From Planctomycetota bacterium (GTDB lineage: Bacteria; Planctomycetota; Phycisphaerae; Phycisphaerales; SM1A02), in contig JACZRS010000012.1 of the NCBI GenBank assembly GCA_022574595.1, positions 80,600-144,599 on the forward strand: a DNA stretch of 64,000 nucleotides, read 5' to 3'. Shown here in pieces: positions 1 through 9,551 of the stretch (positions are counted from its first letter, which is position 1; every line of letters begins with the position of its first letter). A model generated the notes under the pieces. The model ran no database searches. It saw nothing but the letters and a program-made list of their open reading frames with translations, and had not been told where the DNA came from. The position numbers were made by a program, and so were the translations under genes.

Positions 1-1
1 A

Positions 2-184
2 GAGATGATTCACCTAGCGCAATGTGTTATGATACAAAATGTTGGCATTGAGTATTTCATCGATGTGTGTTTTAACTACCCATCTCTATGTGAGCTATAC
101 AAATACGCAGCTTACGATGCGCTGCAAACAATCGCTAAGAACGACAAACAAGACGAAGCAACCACAAGTCGAGCAGTGGCATAG
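2..184 (+). CDS. sthA: C-terminal end of a soluble pyridine nucleotide transhydrogenase-like flavoprotein (partial, 5' end outside window)
   Basis: An open frame enters from the window edge and encodes 60 residues before a TAG at 182-184. The peptide contains EMIHLAQCVMIQN, then IEYFIDVCFNYPSL and YKYAAYDAL. This matches the dimerisation-domain tail of pyridine nucleotide-disulfide oxidoreductases of the SthA type, where an IHIGQ block is followed by FNYPT and AYRVAALNGL. SthA transfers reducing equivalents between NADH and NADPH in the cytosol. Only the tail is visible, so the FAD site and redox cysteines cannot be checked, and another member of the disulfide reductase superfamily is possible. 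The last 12 or so residues are polar and not conserved. Confidence 0.7.
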   Translation, partial: EMIHLAQCVMIQNVGIEYFIDVCFNYPSLCELYKYAAYDALQTIAKNDKQDEATTSRAVA

Positions 185-246
185 AGGTTTGGCCGCAGGG
201 CTTGACCCTGCGTAGCATTGGCGAACCGCTCCGATACTATCGAGGG

Positions 247-280
247 CTTATTCTAATGTTCTTAAGAATTTGAGAATAAG
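247..280. terminator. Inverted repeat between the sthA-like gene and hpnE
   Basis: Arms CTTATTCT (247-254) and AGAATAAG (273-280) are perfect complements, and the loop holds a second small palindrome, TTCTTAAGAA (259-268). It lies in the spacer between two convergent genes, so it could end transcription from both sides. The stem is AT-rich and has no clean T run, so terminator function is inferred from position. Confidence 0.35.
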
Positions 281-350
281 AATCCGCGTACCGAGGCAAA
301 ATACAATCGTCGTTAGCAAACGTTTAGCGGTGGGCCTCTCGCCTCGGCGA

Positions 351-393
351 GTCCGCCATAGGCGGATCTGCCTGAGGCATGATCGCCTATGGA
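351..393 (+). repeat. 43-bp dispersed repeat, copy 1 (inverted partner at 11505-11547)
   Basis: The reverse complement of this stretch matches 11505-11547 at 41 of 43 positions. It contains internal inverted repeats such as CCGCCATAGGCGG. It sits in the 3' spacer of hpnE. This is a small intergenic repetitive element of unknown family. Confidence 0.8.
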
Positions 394-431
394 GACCGGA
401 CCACATGTATAGATGCACGGATATCTGGCGT

Positions 432-1832
432 TTAGCGCAGTCCAAGCAGCCGTGCAAGAAAGCTTGGCGGTACATCTGCAACAACACCGCCTTGACCTGT
501 TATTTGTAATGCAGCTGCGTAACCGCTACGTACTGCACCTTCCATAGTGGCAGGCCAACCGGTATCACACCAATCTCCCGCTAGAAACAGATTCTTAATA
601 CCACCCCCACCAACTCCAACGTAGCCTGCTGCTGCACTTGGACGGTAATTTTCTATCTCAGGAGTAGCAGCAAACGTAGCTCGTTTTTCCTTAATTGACC
701 TCGCTTGATTTGGCTCAATGCCAATTGATTTTGGTAAAGCGCGATGAATATCTTCCATCACACACTTAACAATCTCTTGCTCGGTTAGCTCCATCCAACT
801 ATCCGCAGCACTGATTACCGCATGTAGATGCTGCCTTGATTGATCATCGGTGCCTTTGTTAAAAAGCCATTGCACACCACTATCAGCAATCACAAGATGA
901 GGTAGATCCATGACTTGCTGGTCGAACCAAAGGTGTACGCCGAGGATTGGACTGGTTTGGAATCGGTCCAGTGCTTGCAATCTATTGTCCGCAGCTTTAA
1001 TTGTGTGTGATACAAGTTTTTCTAAGCGATCAGGCGGCACTGCTGCGATCACCGCTGAGGCTTCGACAAAATCACTACTTGTAACTACGCCTGTTACACG
1101 CGAACCATCAAACGAGATTGCCTTGGCGGAAGTTGAAAAGTGAATTTCGCCACCCACCGCTTCGATTGACTTTTCTACTGTCGAGTAAAGTTCAACCAAC
1201 GGCACAGTTGCCAATCCCATGGTGTACGACCAACGATTTGCAAGAAAACCCTGCTGAAAAACTTGAATAGCGTGAGCAGCACTGACGCGTTTAACATCCA
1301 AATTGCACGCACTAGTTATGACAACATTCCAGAATTTACTAATCGTAGAATCATCTTGTTTGCAATACTTAAGGAATTCAATAAAAGTACGATCACGCCA
1401 ATTGTAACGTCCTTTACTACCTAGTCGAATGATGCGCCAAGTCGCCTTTTTGATTTGTTTGCGTTCTTTTGCATTAAGAAAGCGCATTTTTGTAAAAGAA
1501 CGCGCTAGGTGAAGTGGAGCAGGCAAACGATTGGCTTTAACACGATCAATTTCACCGTTGGATAATGTCCAGTAAAGTTCTTTGTGCCACTGAATCGTGT
1601 CAATCACACCAAGGCGGTCATATAGATCGATAAGATTTGTGCAGCATCCCATTAGTACGTGCTGACAATTATCTATCAGTTGGTTATTGCGTGGATCGAC
1701 GACGCTGGTAGCACGCCCGCCCAGCATTTTCCTGCTTTCGATAATTATAGGTTGATAGTCCGCATCCGCCAGTTGTAAAGCGGCTGCAATACCCGCCAAA
1801 CCCCCACCAACAATTGCTACCCTAGGTCTCAA
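432..1832 (-). CDS. hpnE: Hydroxysqualene dehydroxylase HpnE (FAD amine-oxidase fold)
   Basis: HpnE reduces hydroxysqualene to squalene, the last step of the HpnCDE route. The N-terminus MRPRVAIVGGGLAGIAAAL is a dinucleotide-binding Rossmann GxGxxG motif, and the GRATSV block about 40 residues on is the second FAD contact of the amine oxidase family. The C-terminal stretch NLFLAGDWCDTGWPATMEGA is the classic FAD-binding end seen in phytoene desaturase and HpnE. The length (466 aa) is usual. The ATG overlaps the stop of hpnD by 4 bp, so the two are translationally coupled, and the adjoining hpnD and hpnC genes fix the assignment against generic phytoene desaturases. Confidence 0.9.
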   Translation of the reverse strand: MRPRVAIVGGGLAGIAAALQLADADYQPIIIESRKMLGGRATSVVDPRNNQLIDNCQHVLMGCCTNLIDLYDRLGVIDTIQWHKELYWTLSNGEIDRVKANRLPAPLHLARSFTKMRFLNAKERKQIKKATWRIIRLGSKGRYNWRDRTFIEFLKYCKQDDSTISKFWNVVITSACNLDVKRVSAAHAIQVFQQGFLANRWSYTMGLATVPLVELYSTVEKSIEAVGGEIHFSTSAKAISFDGSRVTGVVTSSDFVEASAVIAAVPPDRLEKLVSHTIKAADNRLQALDRFQTSPILGVHLWFDQQVMDLPHLVIADSGVQWLFNKGTDDQSRQHLHAVISAADSWMELTEQEIVKCVMEDIHRALPKSIGIEPNQARSIKEKRATFAATPEIENYRPSAAAGYVGVGGGGIKNLFLAGDWCDTGWPATMEGAVRSGYAAALQITGQGGVVADVPPSFLARLLGLR

Positions 1833-2728
1833 TGGGAGCCATTTCTTGTTACTACGCCACCAAATTTAGCCCTGAAAGCGATCATACCTTTGTGCCAGGC
1901 ACCTAAGCGAACTCTTTTGCTTTCAATAATTTGAGCTGGCTGACGCTGAATTTTCCTAAGCAATGATCGGTAAATTGTGGTCATGGCCCAAAGCGCTGGC
2001 CTACATGAAGGTGTGATCATTTGGTCCAGGGCTTTTGAACGATCATAGTAGGATTTTGCTCGTTGCACCTGTTCATCAATAAACTGTCTGCACTTATCCG
2101 GCTGCGACCAATCACGAAGCTGCTGCGGCGATAATTTAGCAGCAGCGAAATCCTCAGCGGGAAGATAAATCCTCCCAACATCATAATCTTCCTTGTAATC
2201 GCGCAGAATATTCGTCAGCTGAAAAGCTATGCCACGATGGATTGCAAGCTCGGGAGCTGCTTGATCGGTGTACCCCCAAATACTTATGCAAACTAAACCC
2301 ACAGAAGAAGCAACGCGATAACAATACTCATGCAATTGCTCGAAACTCTCATATTGCCTGCCTGCTAGATCATCGATTTGCCCATCGAGCATCGCATGAA
2401 GCATCTGTGGCTGAACGTCAAAACTCTGAGCTATATCTGCAAGGGCAATCCACATTGGATCATCATCATCCACTTCATTTCCTGCTAGCGCTGTATCTGT
2501 ATTAGCGCGGAAAGTCTCGATTTGCTCCATACATTGTCTTGAATCATCACTTGCATCATCAACAAGATCATCGGCGCATCTCATCCATGCATAAATTGTA
2601 AATAGTGCGGATCGCTGGGGCTGGGGTGCGAGCTTCAAGCCATAGTAAAAATTCCGCGCCCGCTTCTTGGTAATCTCGCCACAATATCGCAGGGCTTGGG
2701 AGATTGGCATTTGCTGAGTACTAGTCAT
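1829..2728 (-). CDS. hpnD: Presqualene diphosphate synthase HpnD (squalene/phytoene synthase family)
   Basis: This all-alpha prenyltransferase condenses two farnesyl diphosphates to presqualene diphosphate. The first Asp-rich metal-binding motif is CADDLVDD, and the second region is NILRDYKEDYDVGRIYLP, both typical of squalene/phytoene synthases. I chose the ATG at 2728, which opens just before the family-conserved part. A TTG at 2752 would add 8 residues and overlap hpnC more deeply. It overlaps hpnC by 8 bp and hpnE by 4 bp, forming a hpnC-hpnD-hpnE operon. HpnD and HpnC are paralogues. The order and the neighbouring hpnE support this call, but the C/D split is by resemblance only. Confidence 0.85.
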   Translation of the reverse strand: MTSTQQMPISQALRYCGEITKKRARNFYYGLKLAPQPQRSALFTIYAWMRCADDLVDDASDDSRQCMEQIETFRANTDTALAGNEVDDDDPMWIALADIAQSFDVQPQMLHAMLDGQIDDLAGRQYESFEQLHEYCYRVASSVGLVCISIWGYTDQAAPELAIHRGIAFQLTNILRDYKEDYDVGRIYLPAEDFAAAKLSPQQLRDWSQPDKCRQFIDEQVQRAKSYYDRSKALDQMITPSCRPALWAMTTIYRSLLRKIQRQPAQIIESKRVRLGAWHKGMIAFRAKFGGVVTRNGSH

Positions 2729-3683
2729 TGCTTCGCCCGTTATTGCTTGCAAATTTGGAACTTAGCCAAGCTTTCATAATGAGCGCTAGTTTAGTCGTTT
2801 TGCCTATCTTAGGTCGATGCAGGACTGTTTCGTAGTTCCAAAGCTCAATTAAGCGTAATACACGGTGTCCGCCTGAGGCTAAGAGACCAACCACAGGTCG
2901 AGTGTCGCTACTTAGTTTCGCCAGGAGTTTCTGGCCTTGCTCAAAGAGTGGCCAGGTTTTCTCTACGCAAGCCTTTATTAGCAATCGTGATTCGCCAAGG
3001 AATGTTCTATCAACCGCATACCCTTGTTGTGCAGATTGCGTAAGTCTGCGCTCAAAGTCATCGATCTTGATCATATTTCTTGGTATGTAGATTCGATCGC
3101 GACCAAGGATATCTCGCTTTACATCCTGCCAATGGTTTGCCAATTGAAGTGCAGTGCAGATTTTGTCACTGAGGCTGAATAATTCTTCAGTGCGGGGCTC
3201 GCCCGAAATCATCAGGACCAGTCTTCCGACGGGATCTGCGCTTAGCTTGCAGTAGTTGATAAGCTGATCCCAATTTTCGTAACGTGTAACACTTTGGTCT
3301 TGCTCAAAGGCTGTAATTAGGTTTTCAAAAAGTTCTTTGGGCAAATTGTGGCGATCGATTGTTGGCGTTAGTGCTACAAAGACCGGATGTCGTGGGTTAC
3401 CTTCAAAGCAATCATCAAGCTCTTGCCTCCACCACTTAAGCAGCTCAAGGGATTTTTCAGGCGAATCAACTTCATCACCAAGATCATCTGCCCATCGACA
3501 AAAAGCGTAAACAGCTCCGAAATCGTTTCTTAGGTTACGTGGAACCAAACCACTAAGTACTGTAAAATTCTCATAATGCTTGCGCGAGAGCTTGCGGCAC
3601 CATTGCCGAGCTTGATCGACAGTCATCGATTCGCATCGTAATGGGCCATTGAGTTCGAGTTGTTTGATTGTGCTTGCGGTCAT
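2721..3683 (-). CDS. hpnC: Hydroxysqualene synthase HpnC (squalene/phytoene synthase family)
   Basis: HpnC converts presqualene diphosphate to hydroxysqualene. The protein has the FYxxCRWADDLGDE-type first aspartate motif (seen as FCRWADDLGDEVDS) and the second motif ANHWQDVKRDILGRDRIYIP. An upstream TTG at 3728 would extend the N-terminus by 15 residues. The ATG at 3683 is preferred, although no strong Shine-Dalgarno sequence is visible at either. It is first in the operon, with about 120 bp to the divergent ispH, so the promoters of squalene synthesis and of the isoprenoid-precursor enzyme share one spacer. Confidence 0.87.
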   Translation of the reverse strand: MTASTIKQLELNGPLRCESMTVDQARQWCRKLSRKHYENFTVLSGLVPRNLRNDFGAVYAFCRWADDLGDEVDSPEKSLELLKWWRQELDDCFEGNPRHPVFVALTPTIDRHNLPKELFENLITAFEQDQSVTRYENWDQLINYCKLSADPVGRLVLMISGEPRTEELFSLSDKICTALQLANHWQDVKRDILGRDRIYIPRNMIKIDDFERRLTQSAQQGYAVDRTFLGESRLLIKACVEKTWPLFEQGQKLLAKLSSDTRPVVGLLASGGHRVLRLIELWNYETVLHRPKIGKTTKLALIMKAWLSSKFASNNGRSND

Positions 3684-3803
3684 ATAGGTGTAGTAACGGC
3701 TTTTTGAGAGCACTAATGTACTACCCAAAGTGCAGCAAGGCCAGAGCAGCCTTAATTTTGCTACCGTGCTATGATTAGGGTCTTTAGTCGAGTCTTATCC
3801 AAC

Positions 3804-4862
3804 ATGCGAATTTTACTAGCTAATCCAAGAGGTTTCTGTGCAGGCGTTTATATGGCAATAGACGTTGTAGATCAGCTTTTGGAGATCTACCCGGATAATC
3901 CAATATATGTATATCATGAGATAGTACACAACAAGCACGTTGTAGAGAGATTCCGCAAAAGACAGGTGAAATTTGTGGATTCGATTGAGGAGGTACCGAT
4001 TGGATCACTCGTGGTATTTAGCGCTCATGGCGTAAGCCCTGAGGTCCGCAAACAATCCAAATTAAGAAATCTGACAGCAATCGACGCTACATGTCCATTA
4101 GTTACTAAGGTCCATATCGAAGCAATCCGCTATGCGGAAAAGGGCTATCAGATTCTGCTCATTGGTCATGCAGACCATCAAGAAATTATTGGAACGCGAG
4201 GCGAGGCACCAGATGCGATACAGGTTGTGTCGTCCACAGATCAGATTCCCAAGCTTCATATCGATGATCCAAATAAGTTAGTTTATTTGACGCAGACGAC
4301 ATTAGGCGTGGATGATGCATCAGCAATAATTACTGCTCTACGCAAAGCTTTCCCGAACATCAAAGATCCTCCAAGCGATGACATTTGTTATGCGACAACT
4401 AACCGCCAGAAGGCTGTTCGCGCAATTGCACCGGAGTGCGATTTGGTATTGGTTATTGGTTCAAAGAACAGTTCTAATTCCGTTCGCTTAACAGAAATTG
4501 CACATGCCATAGGAACACCAGCGTATTTGATTGATGATGCAACTGAACTTGAAGAAAAATGGTTTGTAGATGTAAAGACAACACTTATAACAGCTGGCGC
4601 TAGTGCGCCCGAAGATTTGTTGCGTGAAGTAATATTACAATTGATGCAGGACTACGGAGGCGAAGTTGAGCAACATGATGTTTTTCATGAAAATATGGAA
4701 TTTGGCTTGCCCGGCACATTAAAAGAATTCATGCGCTCTCGAGGAGTTGACCCTGCTGGTCGCCAAATTGTCCGCGATGATGCGGAAGCTATTGATAGTT
4801 GGCTCCTATCCCAAGATATCCCCCACCGTACTGTGCAAATTACGTTAGGACAAACTCTTTAG
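3804..4862 (+). CDS. ispH: 4-hydroxy-3-methylbut-2-enyl diphosphate reductase IspH
   Basis: IspH is the last enzyme of the MEP pathway and makes IPP and DMAPP with a [4Fe-4S] cluster. The three cluster cysteines are visible in NPRGFCAGV, ATCPLVTKVH and DICYATTNRQ. The family blocks SAHGVSP, GHADHQEIIGTRGE and SSNSVRL are also present. The start is set at 3804 (MRILLANPRGFCAG), where family proteins normally begin. An in-frame ATG at 3771 would add 11 unconserved residues. The 3' end overlaps the convergent gene at 4845 by 18 bp. Divergent placement from hpnCDE joins IPP supply to squalene formation. Confidence 0.95.
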   Translation: MRILLANPRGFCAGVYMAIDVVDQLLEIYPDNPIYVYHEIVHNKHVVERFRKRQVKFVDSIEEVPIGSLVVFSAHGVSPEVRKQSKLRNLTAIDATCPLVTKVHIEAIRYAEKGYQILLIGHADHQEIIGTRGEAPDAIQVVSSTDQIPKLHIDDPNKLVYLTQTTLGVDDASAIITALRKAFPNIKDPPSDDICYATTNRQKAVRAIAPECDLVLVIGSKNSSNSVRLTEIAHAIGTPAYLIDDATELEEKWFVDVKTTLITAGASAPEDLLREVILQLMQDYGGEVEQHDVFHENMEFGLPGTLKEFMRSRGVDPAGRQIVRDDAEAIDSWLLSQDIPHRTVQITLGQTL

Positions 4863-7800
4863 ATCACTCATTGACGGTGCTGGTATTTGTTGCGATTGAA
4901 TTTCCTGAGTGGCTTGCGGCATTGCCCCACCTTCTACAAACATAGATAATTCCGTAAGCGCCATTGAACGCAATCGGTCATCGAGAGTTTGAGCATTTAG
5001 CCGAGCAAGAACATTTGCCGCAACCTCGTAATTATCTTGTGCGTTTATGACTGTCTTCTGCACAATTTCAATTACATAGCTGCGTATGCTTCGCTCAAGA
5101 GTCGAGCCGCGCCAATATCTAGGGACGATATGCCGACTCAGGGCTAATGCGTGAATTAACCAATCACTTGTACATATATCAAAGCGATACCGTCGGTTGA
5201 AGGCGAGTAATTCGAACCTTGTAAGGTAGCGGCGTCTAACTTGGTCGCCACGCGCTAACTTTACATTGAGTGCCTGTTTCATCACTTGACGCTGCACCCC
5301 AGTTGTGATGATAGTTGAAACATATAAAGGGTCACGAATCAACATTGCCTCCGCGAGTGGCCGAATTGCATTTCGAGTTAATGCGCGGGCCGTTTCACCG
5401 CGATCTACTTCGTAGATAGATGTAATAAACTGTGCGTATTGCCGCGCATAATCTATCCCGCCCCATGCAAGGCACCGGCCCATAGCAACAACAAGCTCGC
5501 GCCTGGCTTTGCGTCCCGCATCGGATTCCGCCAGCCCAGGCATCTCACTTAGAATTCTATTTACTAAAGCTTCAAACAGAGTAGCACGCTTGCGACCCCC
5601 CCATGGCTGAGCGCGTACCGAATGTATTAATCTTCTAACTAGTCGGTTAAGTGCCTCCTCTACCTGTGGAGTTGGCCTGGTGAAAAGCTTTGCGTCGCTT
5701 GCAAGTTGCCGCCCAAAGTGAAAAGCTTCAAGGGAACGACCAAAGCCACGACGCTCAATATATCGTAATCCTGTTTCGATCGCTTCAAGCGATACAGGGA
5801 TGAAGCCACATTGATAAGCAGTACCTAATAGCGCAAGGTCAGTTACACGATCAGTAAGAAATACTCTTCTACACGCAGCAGCATAATCATTTTGATGAAG
5901 GTGATCCACCTTAGTTACAAGTTCAATAGCAGCTAATAGATCATCATTATCACTTTGCATTGAAGCGTTTAGCTGTTCATCGGAAAACATACCCGCATTA
6001 AGCACGGTGCAGGTCTTGTCAGGGCTAGCAACGCGCAAGTCTCCATCACCAGTTACGGCTCGGAGCGTTTCCTGAGAGTCATACCCCAATAATAGATCCG
6101 CTTCTGAGTATGGAATTGCCGTCGATATCGGACCTAATGATTTGTCATGTAAAGCCCGGCCAAGCAATAGTTGGCACCAAGCGCGGCGTCCTGGACCAAT
6201 CGGCGTTGGATCATAAATACTGCGAACGTGATAACCCATGCTTCGCGCTGCTTCACTTAGCGCTAATGCTGCAAGACCTGGTGGTTGACCTCGAAAGCCC
6301 GCAAGATGTACGCGCCAATTTAACTGCTTTGCATGAATTGGATTCGGCAGAGAAAGTCGTCCTTGGGAGCTGGCACGCCCCGCTCTTAGTGGTGGCTGAG
6401 AACGAATTACTTCTATCTGCTCAGATATTGGAGCTATACGCGCTCGCCAATGAACCGCAGAACGTTTAGATAATCGGCTAACCGTAAGTTCACTTTTAAA
6501 TGATTGTAAAGGCTGTTGATCTACTTCAAGTAACTGCTCGGCTTGCGGCAAAATTCGTCCCGCACATGCATCTTGGGCAGAACGAATAGATCGTTGCAAT
6601 GGCTCATATCCAAGTCGATCAATTTCTGATAGTGATTGTTCTATTTTTACAATATCAAATCGTGCCGGTGGGCCATCTTTGGCAATGATGATGGACGTCA
6701 TGGCACTTAGAAGTTCTTCCTTTAATAGATCACGAAACGCGACACGATCATTAATATCAACAGTTTTCACTCGAACATTTGCTGCGTGTTGGCTTGGGAT
6801 AACGCCGGATATTGCTCGCAGTAAATCTTGAGGTTCGCTGCACCCTACCGCACTAACAACTAAGAGTGCCTGGCTGGGCTCATCGGTAATTTGCTTTATT
6901 GCTGCAAGGCCTTGAGTGAGGAATTGTTGATATGCCCAGATTTCCGCTCGAACAACATTTTCACTGGGGCTATCAATTCCAACTCCATTAATTGTCATGG
7001 CAATCGGGCCTGGCTGGTCCGATTCGCTTGCAGCTCGATCTCTTAGCCACTGATCTATATCTACAAGTGTTCTTCGAATTACGCTTAGCGCTTCAGCTGA
7101 TCCGCTTTCACTTCTTCTAGGTGGTGGCCCAGGTGTTGGTACGGGCAAGTCCTTCACCAACTCATTTGCAAGCTGTAAACTAGGTCGAACCGTGTGTAAT
7201 AAGTGAACAATTTTTCGGGCTAAAGATGATGGATGGATGGAGGAATTTACAACAGAATTGGACGCTTGTTGATGTGATGCCAAATTGAGCGATCCACCTA
7301 TAACCGCTGCAGGGCGGTGGCCATCTATACGCATCGCTTCAGCTATTCTTAAAACGCCTGCTTCAATAGATCCGCTTCGAGGTTCCAACACAGCAACTTG
7401 TTCACATCGGCTTAGAATTCGCTGTATTGATGATGCATCAAGCGGCTGAATTAGTCCCAACTGCAATACCGGAATACGCCCATGCAATCCTAGCACATGA
7501 ATTAAGTGAGCTAGCGCTTCTTCAGTCGGACCAATTGTTATAAATCCAATTGGTACCCGCTCACCCGGGTTTGGCATATTTCTCGATTGATTAAGCTGCA
7601 ATCTTCTAGCAACGCGCAAGGCTCCACCAACTTCTGCTATTCGTGGTCTATCAGGCCGTCGAGGACTTGCCAGAATTGCATCAACCGAATCCATAACGCG
7701 ATTAGGTTTAGCTTGTAGAGTATATGTAGATCGAAGAATTGATTGATGAACCACTACACAAACGGGACCTGATTCCGCTCGACTGACACGCAGTGCCTGA

Positions 7801-8300
7801 TCAATGGAATCATGTAACTGCTGAACATTTGCCGGCTCAAGCGTGGGTATTTTAAGCCTGCTAACTACAACCCTTGGGCAAGATGCATCCGCAACCTCAG
7901 GATCATCTTCAAGCAAAATGCAAAGTGATTGACCGCTTGCAAATGCTTCATCAGCATTATCAGGCATAAAAGGCAGTGCAGCACTTAGCTGCGAATTTGG
8001 TATCAATGCAATTGCACGTTTGCCACATCGAGCAGTTTGAACTGCAAGCGTAAGCGCCCGTATTGCATCTGGAGTTTGTAATACTCGTGTTCCATGATCA
8101 TGTAATAGCGCTCGCGATTTTTCTTCTGCGGCAATTTCAAAAACTTGTTTGAAACCAGCCTTGGCAGGTCCACATATCAAGTCAACAGCTGTGTCGGTTT
8201 CGAGTATTGATTTGAGAATTGCTGCGGATGCAGAAAAAAGCCCCCACCCTTCGTGCTGGGCCAAACCAACTAATCGTTGACGAGCTCGCTGTATACTCAC
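4845..8300 (-). CDS. Indolepyruvate/2-oxoacid:ferredoxin oxidoreductase-like protein, catalytic motifs degenerate
   Basis: At 1151 aa this has the length and domain order of the large fused IOR-type 2-oxoacid oxidoreductases. There is an N-terminal pyrimidine-like domain (about 1-210), a transketolase-C-like domain (about 230-360, with VPIGFITIGPTEEALAHLI and LIQPLD), a middle region, a gamma-subunit-like domain (about 660-860, HLAGFRGQPPGLAALAL and LLGTAYQCGFIPVSLEAIE) and a C-terminal DUF6537-like helical part. What is missing is striking. I see no GDGxxxHxG thiamine diphosphate loop, and none of the CxxCxxC clusters that normally carry [4Fe-4S] centres. The cysteines that remain are scattered. 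It is probably catalytically inactive as a classical oxidoreductase, or rewired. It is the only gene between ispH and an APH-fold kinase. Confidence 0.65.
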   Translation of the reverse strand: MSIQRARQRLVGLAQHEGWGLFSASAAILKSILETDTAVDLICGPAKAGFKQVFEIAAEEKSRALLHDHGTRVLQTPDAIRALTLAVQTARCGKRAIALIPNSQLSAALPFMPDNADEAFASGQSLCILLEDDPEVADASCPRVVVSRLKIPTLEPANVQQLHDSIDQALRVSRAESGPVCVVVHQSILRSTYTLQAKPNRVMDSVDAILASPRRPDRPRIAEVGGALRVARRLQLNQSRNMPNPGERVPIGFITIGPTEEALAHLIHVLGLHGRIPVLQLGLIQPLDASSIQRILSRCEQVAVLEPRSGSIEAGVLRIAEAMRIDGHRPAAVIGGSLNLASHQQASNSVVNSSIHPSSLARKIVHLLHTVRPSLQLANELVKDLPVPTPGPPPRRSESGSAEALSVIRRTLVDIDQWLRDRAASESDQPGPIAMTINGVGIDSPSENVVRAEIWAYQQFLTQGLAAIKQITDEPSQALLVVSAVGCSEPQDLLRAISGVIPSQHAANVRVKTVDINDRVAFRDLLKEELLSAMTSIIIAKDGPPARFDIVKIEQSLSEIDRLGYEPLQRSIRSAQDACAGRILPQAEQLLEVDQQPLQSFKSELTVSRLSKRSAVHWRARIAPISEQIEVIRSQPPLRAGRASSQGRLSLPNPIHAKQLNWRVHLAGFRGQPPGLAALALSEAARSMGYHVRSIYDPTPIGPGRRAWCQLLLGRALHDKSLGPISTAIPYSEADLLLGYDSQETLRAVTGDGDLRVASPDKTCTVLNAGMFSDEQLNASMQSDNDDLLAAIELVTKVDHLHQNDYAAACRRVFLTDRVTDLALLGTAYQCGFIPVSLEAIETGLRYIERRGFGRSLEAFHFGRQLASDAKLFTRPTPQVEEALNRLVRRLIHSVRAQPWGGRKRATLFEALVNRILSEMPGLAESDAGRKARRELVVAMGRCLAWGGIDYARQYAQFITSIYEVDRGETARALTRNAIRPLAEAMLIRDPLYVSTIITTGVQRQVMKQALNVKLARGDQVRRRYLTRFELLAFNRRYRFDICTSDWLIHALALSRHIVPRYWRGSTLERSIRSYVIEIVQKTVINAQDNYEVAANVLARLNAQTLDDRLRSMALTELSMFVEGGAMPQATQEIQSQQIPAPSMSDLKSLS

Positions 8301-8464
8301 AAGTCTCTCATTGTACCTCGCCTAAATGGGTCAGAGAACGCCTCAGATAGGGCCGTTTTTCAGAATATAGTAGGCCTAGGCTACAAGACCCCCCAACCAA
8401 GGTTGTTGATGATTGATTACAAAGCTACGCTGCTCATAATGACCTATATCAACCAGCGACAGAG

Positions 8465-9436
8465 GTGGGCGTGAACACACAAAAACCAGCGCCAACTCAG
8501 ATGCGTAGCTTAGCCCAGGGTCTAGCGGATGTGCTCCAAATCGCTTGCCAGGGGCGGCTTGGGCAAATCACCTGGTTCAAAGCAGATTGGCAACGAGGCG
8601 GAGCGGCAACCGGAACCGCAAAATACAAAATTAACGGCGACACATACAAGCAGGTCGTTGTCAAATTGCCTGTGGTGCAGCGAGAACTGCTTTGGACCAG
8701 GCGATTGCAAGATGATAATGATGAAAACTTAGTAATACCAAAGCTATACGCTTCGGGTGAAATACTAGGCGGGTACGACATGGCCTGGATCGTTATAGAG
8801 CGATTCGAACATGGACCGCTTGGTCTGCATTGGTTTGATGAACATATTTCCCATATCGCCCAGGCCGCAGCAAGATTTCATAAAGCAACGTCGGTTCACC
8901 CTATCATCGAAGCTCCTAATAGCGAAGATTGGAATCAGCTTGTCCATGAATCACAGGATAATCTCAAAATCAATGTAATTGAACACAGTGATCGTTGGAA
9001 GTCTGCTTTGAAAACGCTACGTGGGAAGCTCAAGGATATTGTAAGTGAGTGGAACGCCAGATCCATCGATCAGTGGCTGCACGGAGATCTTCACTTGGCT
9101 AATGCCATGAGCCGCGTCTCGATTGAGCAGGGACCTGTTTCTTTGATAGATCTAGCGGAGGTCAGGCCAGGCCACTGGATAGAAGATGCTATATATTTGG
9201 AACGCCAACTATGGGCAAATCCTTCGAGACTCAAGGCCGCCAAGCCTGTAAGAGCCATGGCACGCGCTAGAAAAGAATTAGGCCTGCAAAACGGCGAAAT
9301 GTATCCTAGATTGGCAACCATCCGCAGGGCTCTACTTGCGGGAACAGCCTTGAGATTCCTTAAAAATGAAGGCCATCCACGCTATCTGGAAGCTTGTTTA
9401 AATTGGTTGGAGCGATCCTTGGCTGAACTAAAGTGA
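8465..9436 (+). CDS. Aminoglycoside phosphotransferase (APH)-fold small-molecule kinase
   Basis: The protein shows the Brenner-type catalytic loop WLHGDLHLANAM (HGDxxxxN) and a following metal-binding block LIDLAEVRPGHWIEDAIYLER, as in the APH/choline kinase family. The N-terminal lobe has KYKINGDTYKQVVVKLP, consistent with the lysine strand of the kinase fold. The family phosphorylates small hydroxylated substrates, and the substrate here is unknown. The reading frame opens with GTG at 8465, and a second GTG two codons later is equally possible. It is divergent from the gene at 4845-8300 with a 165-bp spacer. Confidence 0.7.
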   Translation: MGVNTQKPAPTQMRSLAQGLADVLQIACQGRLGQITWFKADWQRGGAATGTAKYKINGDTYKQVVVKLPVVQRELLWTRRLQDDNDENLVIPKLYASGEILGGYDMAWIVIERFEHGPLGLHWFDEHISHIAQAAARFHKATSVHPIIEAPNSEDWNQLVHESQDNLKINVIEHSDRWKSALKTLRGKLKDIVSEWNARSIDQWLHGDLHLANAMSRVSIEQGPVSLIDLAEVRPGHWIEDAIYLERQLWANPSRLKAAKPVRAMARARKELGLQNGEMYPRLATIRRALLAGTALRFLKNEGHPRYLEACLNWLERSLAELK

Positions 9437-9551
9437 ATTTCAAGGGCATTTTATACTTTATTCAGAGCTTTCAGCCCAAGCGTTGCCAGCTAACCTCTGT
9501 AAGGCTACGATCAACGCAACTTGCCCGAAGCTGCGAGAATGAGATATTACA

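Noticed and set aside
8277..8474. 65-aa frame between the oxidoreductase-like and APH-fold genes
   Set aside because: No start signal, no motif, and it overlaps both neighbours. Treated as spacer.
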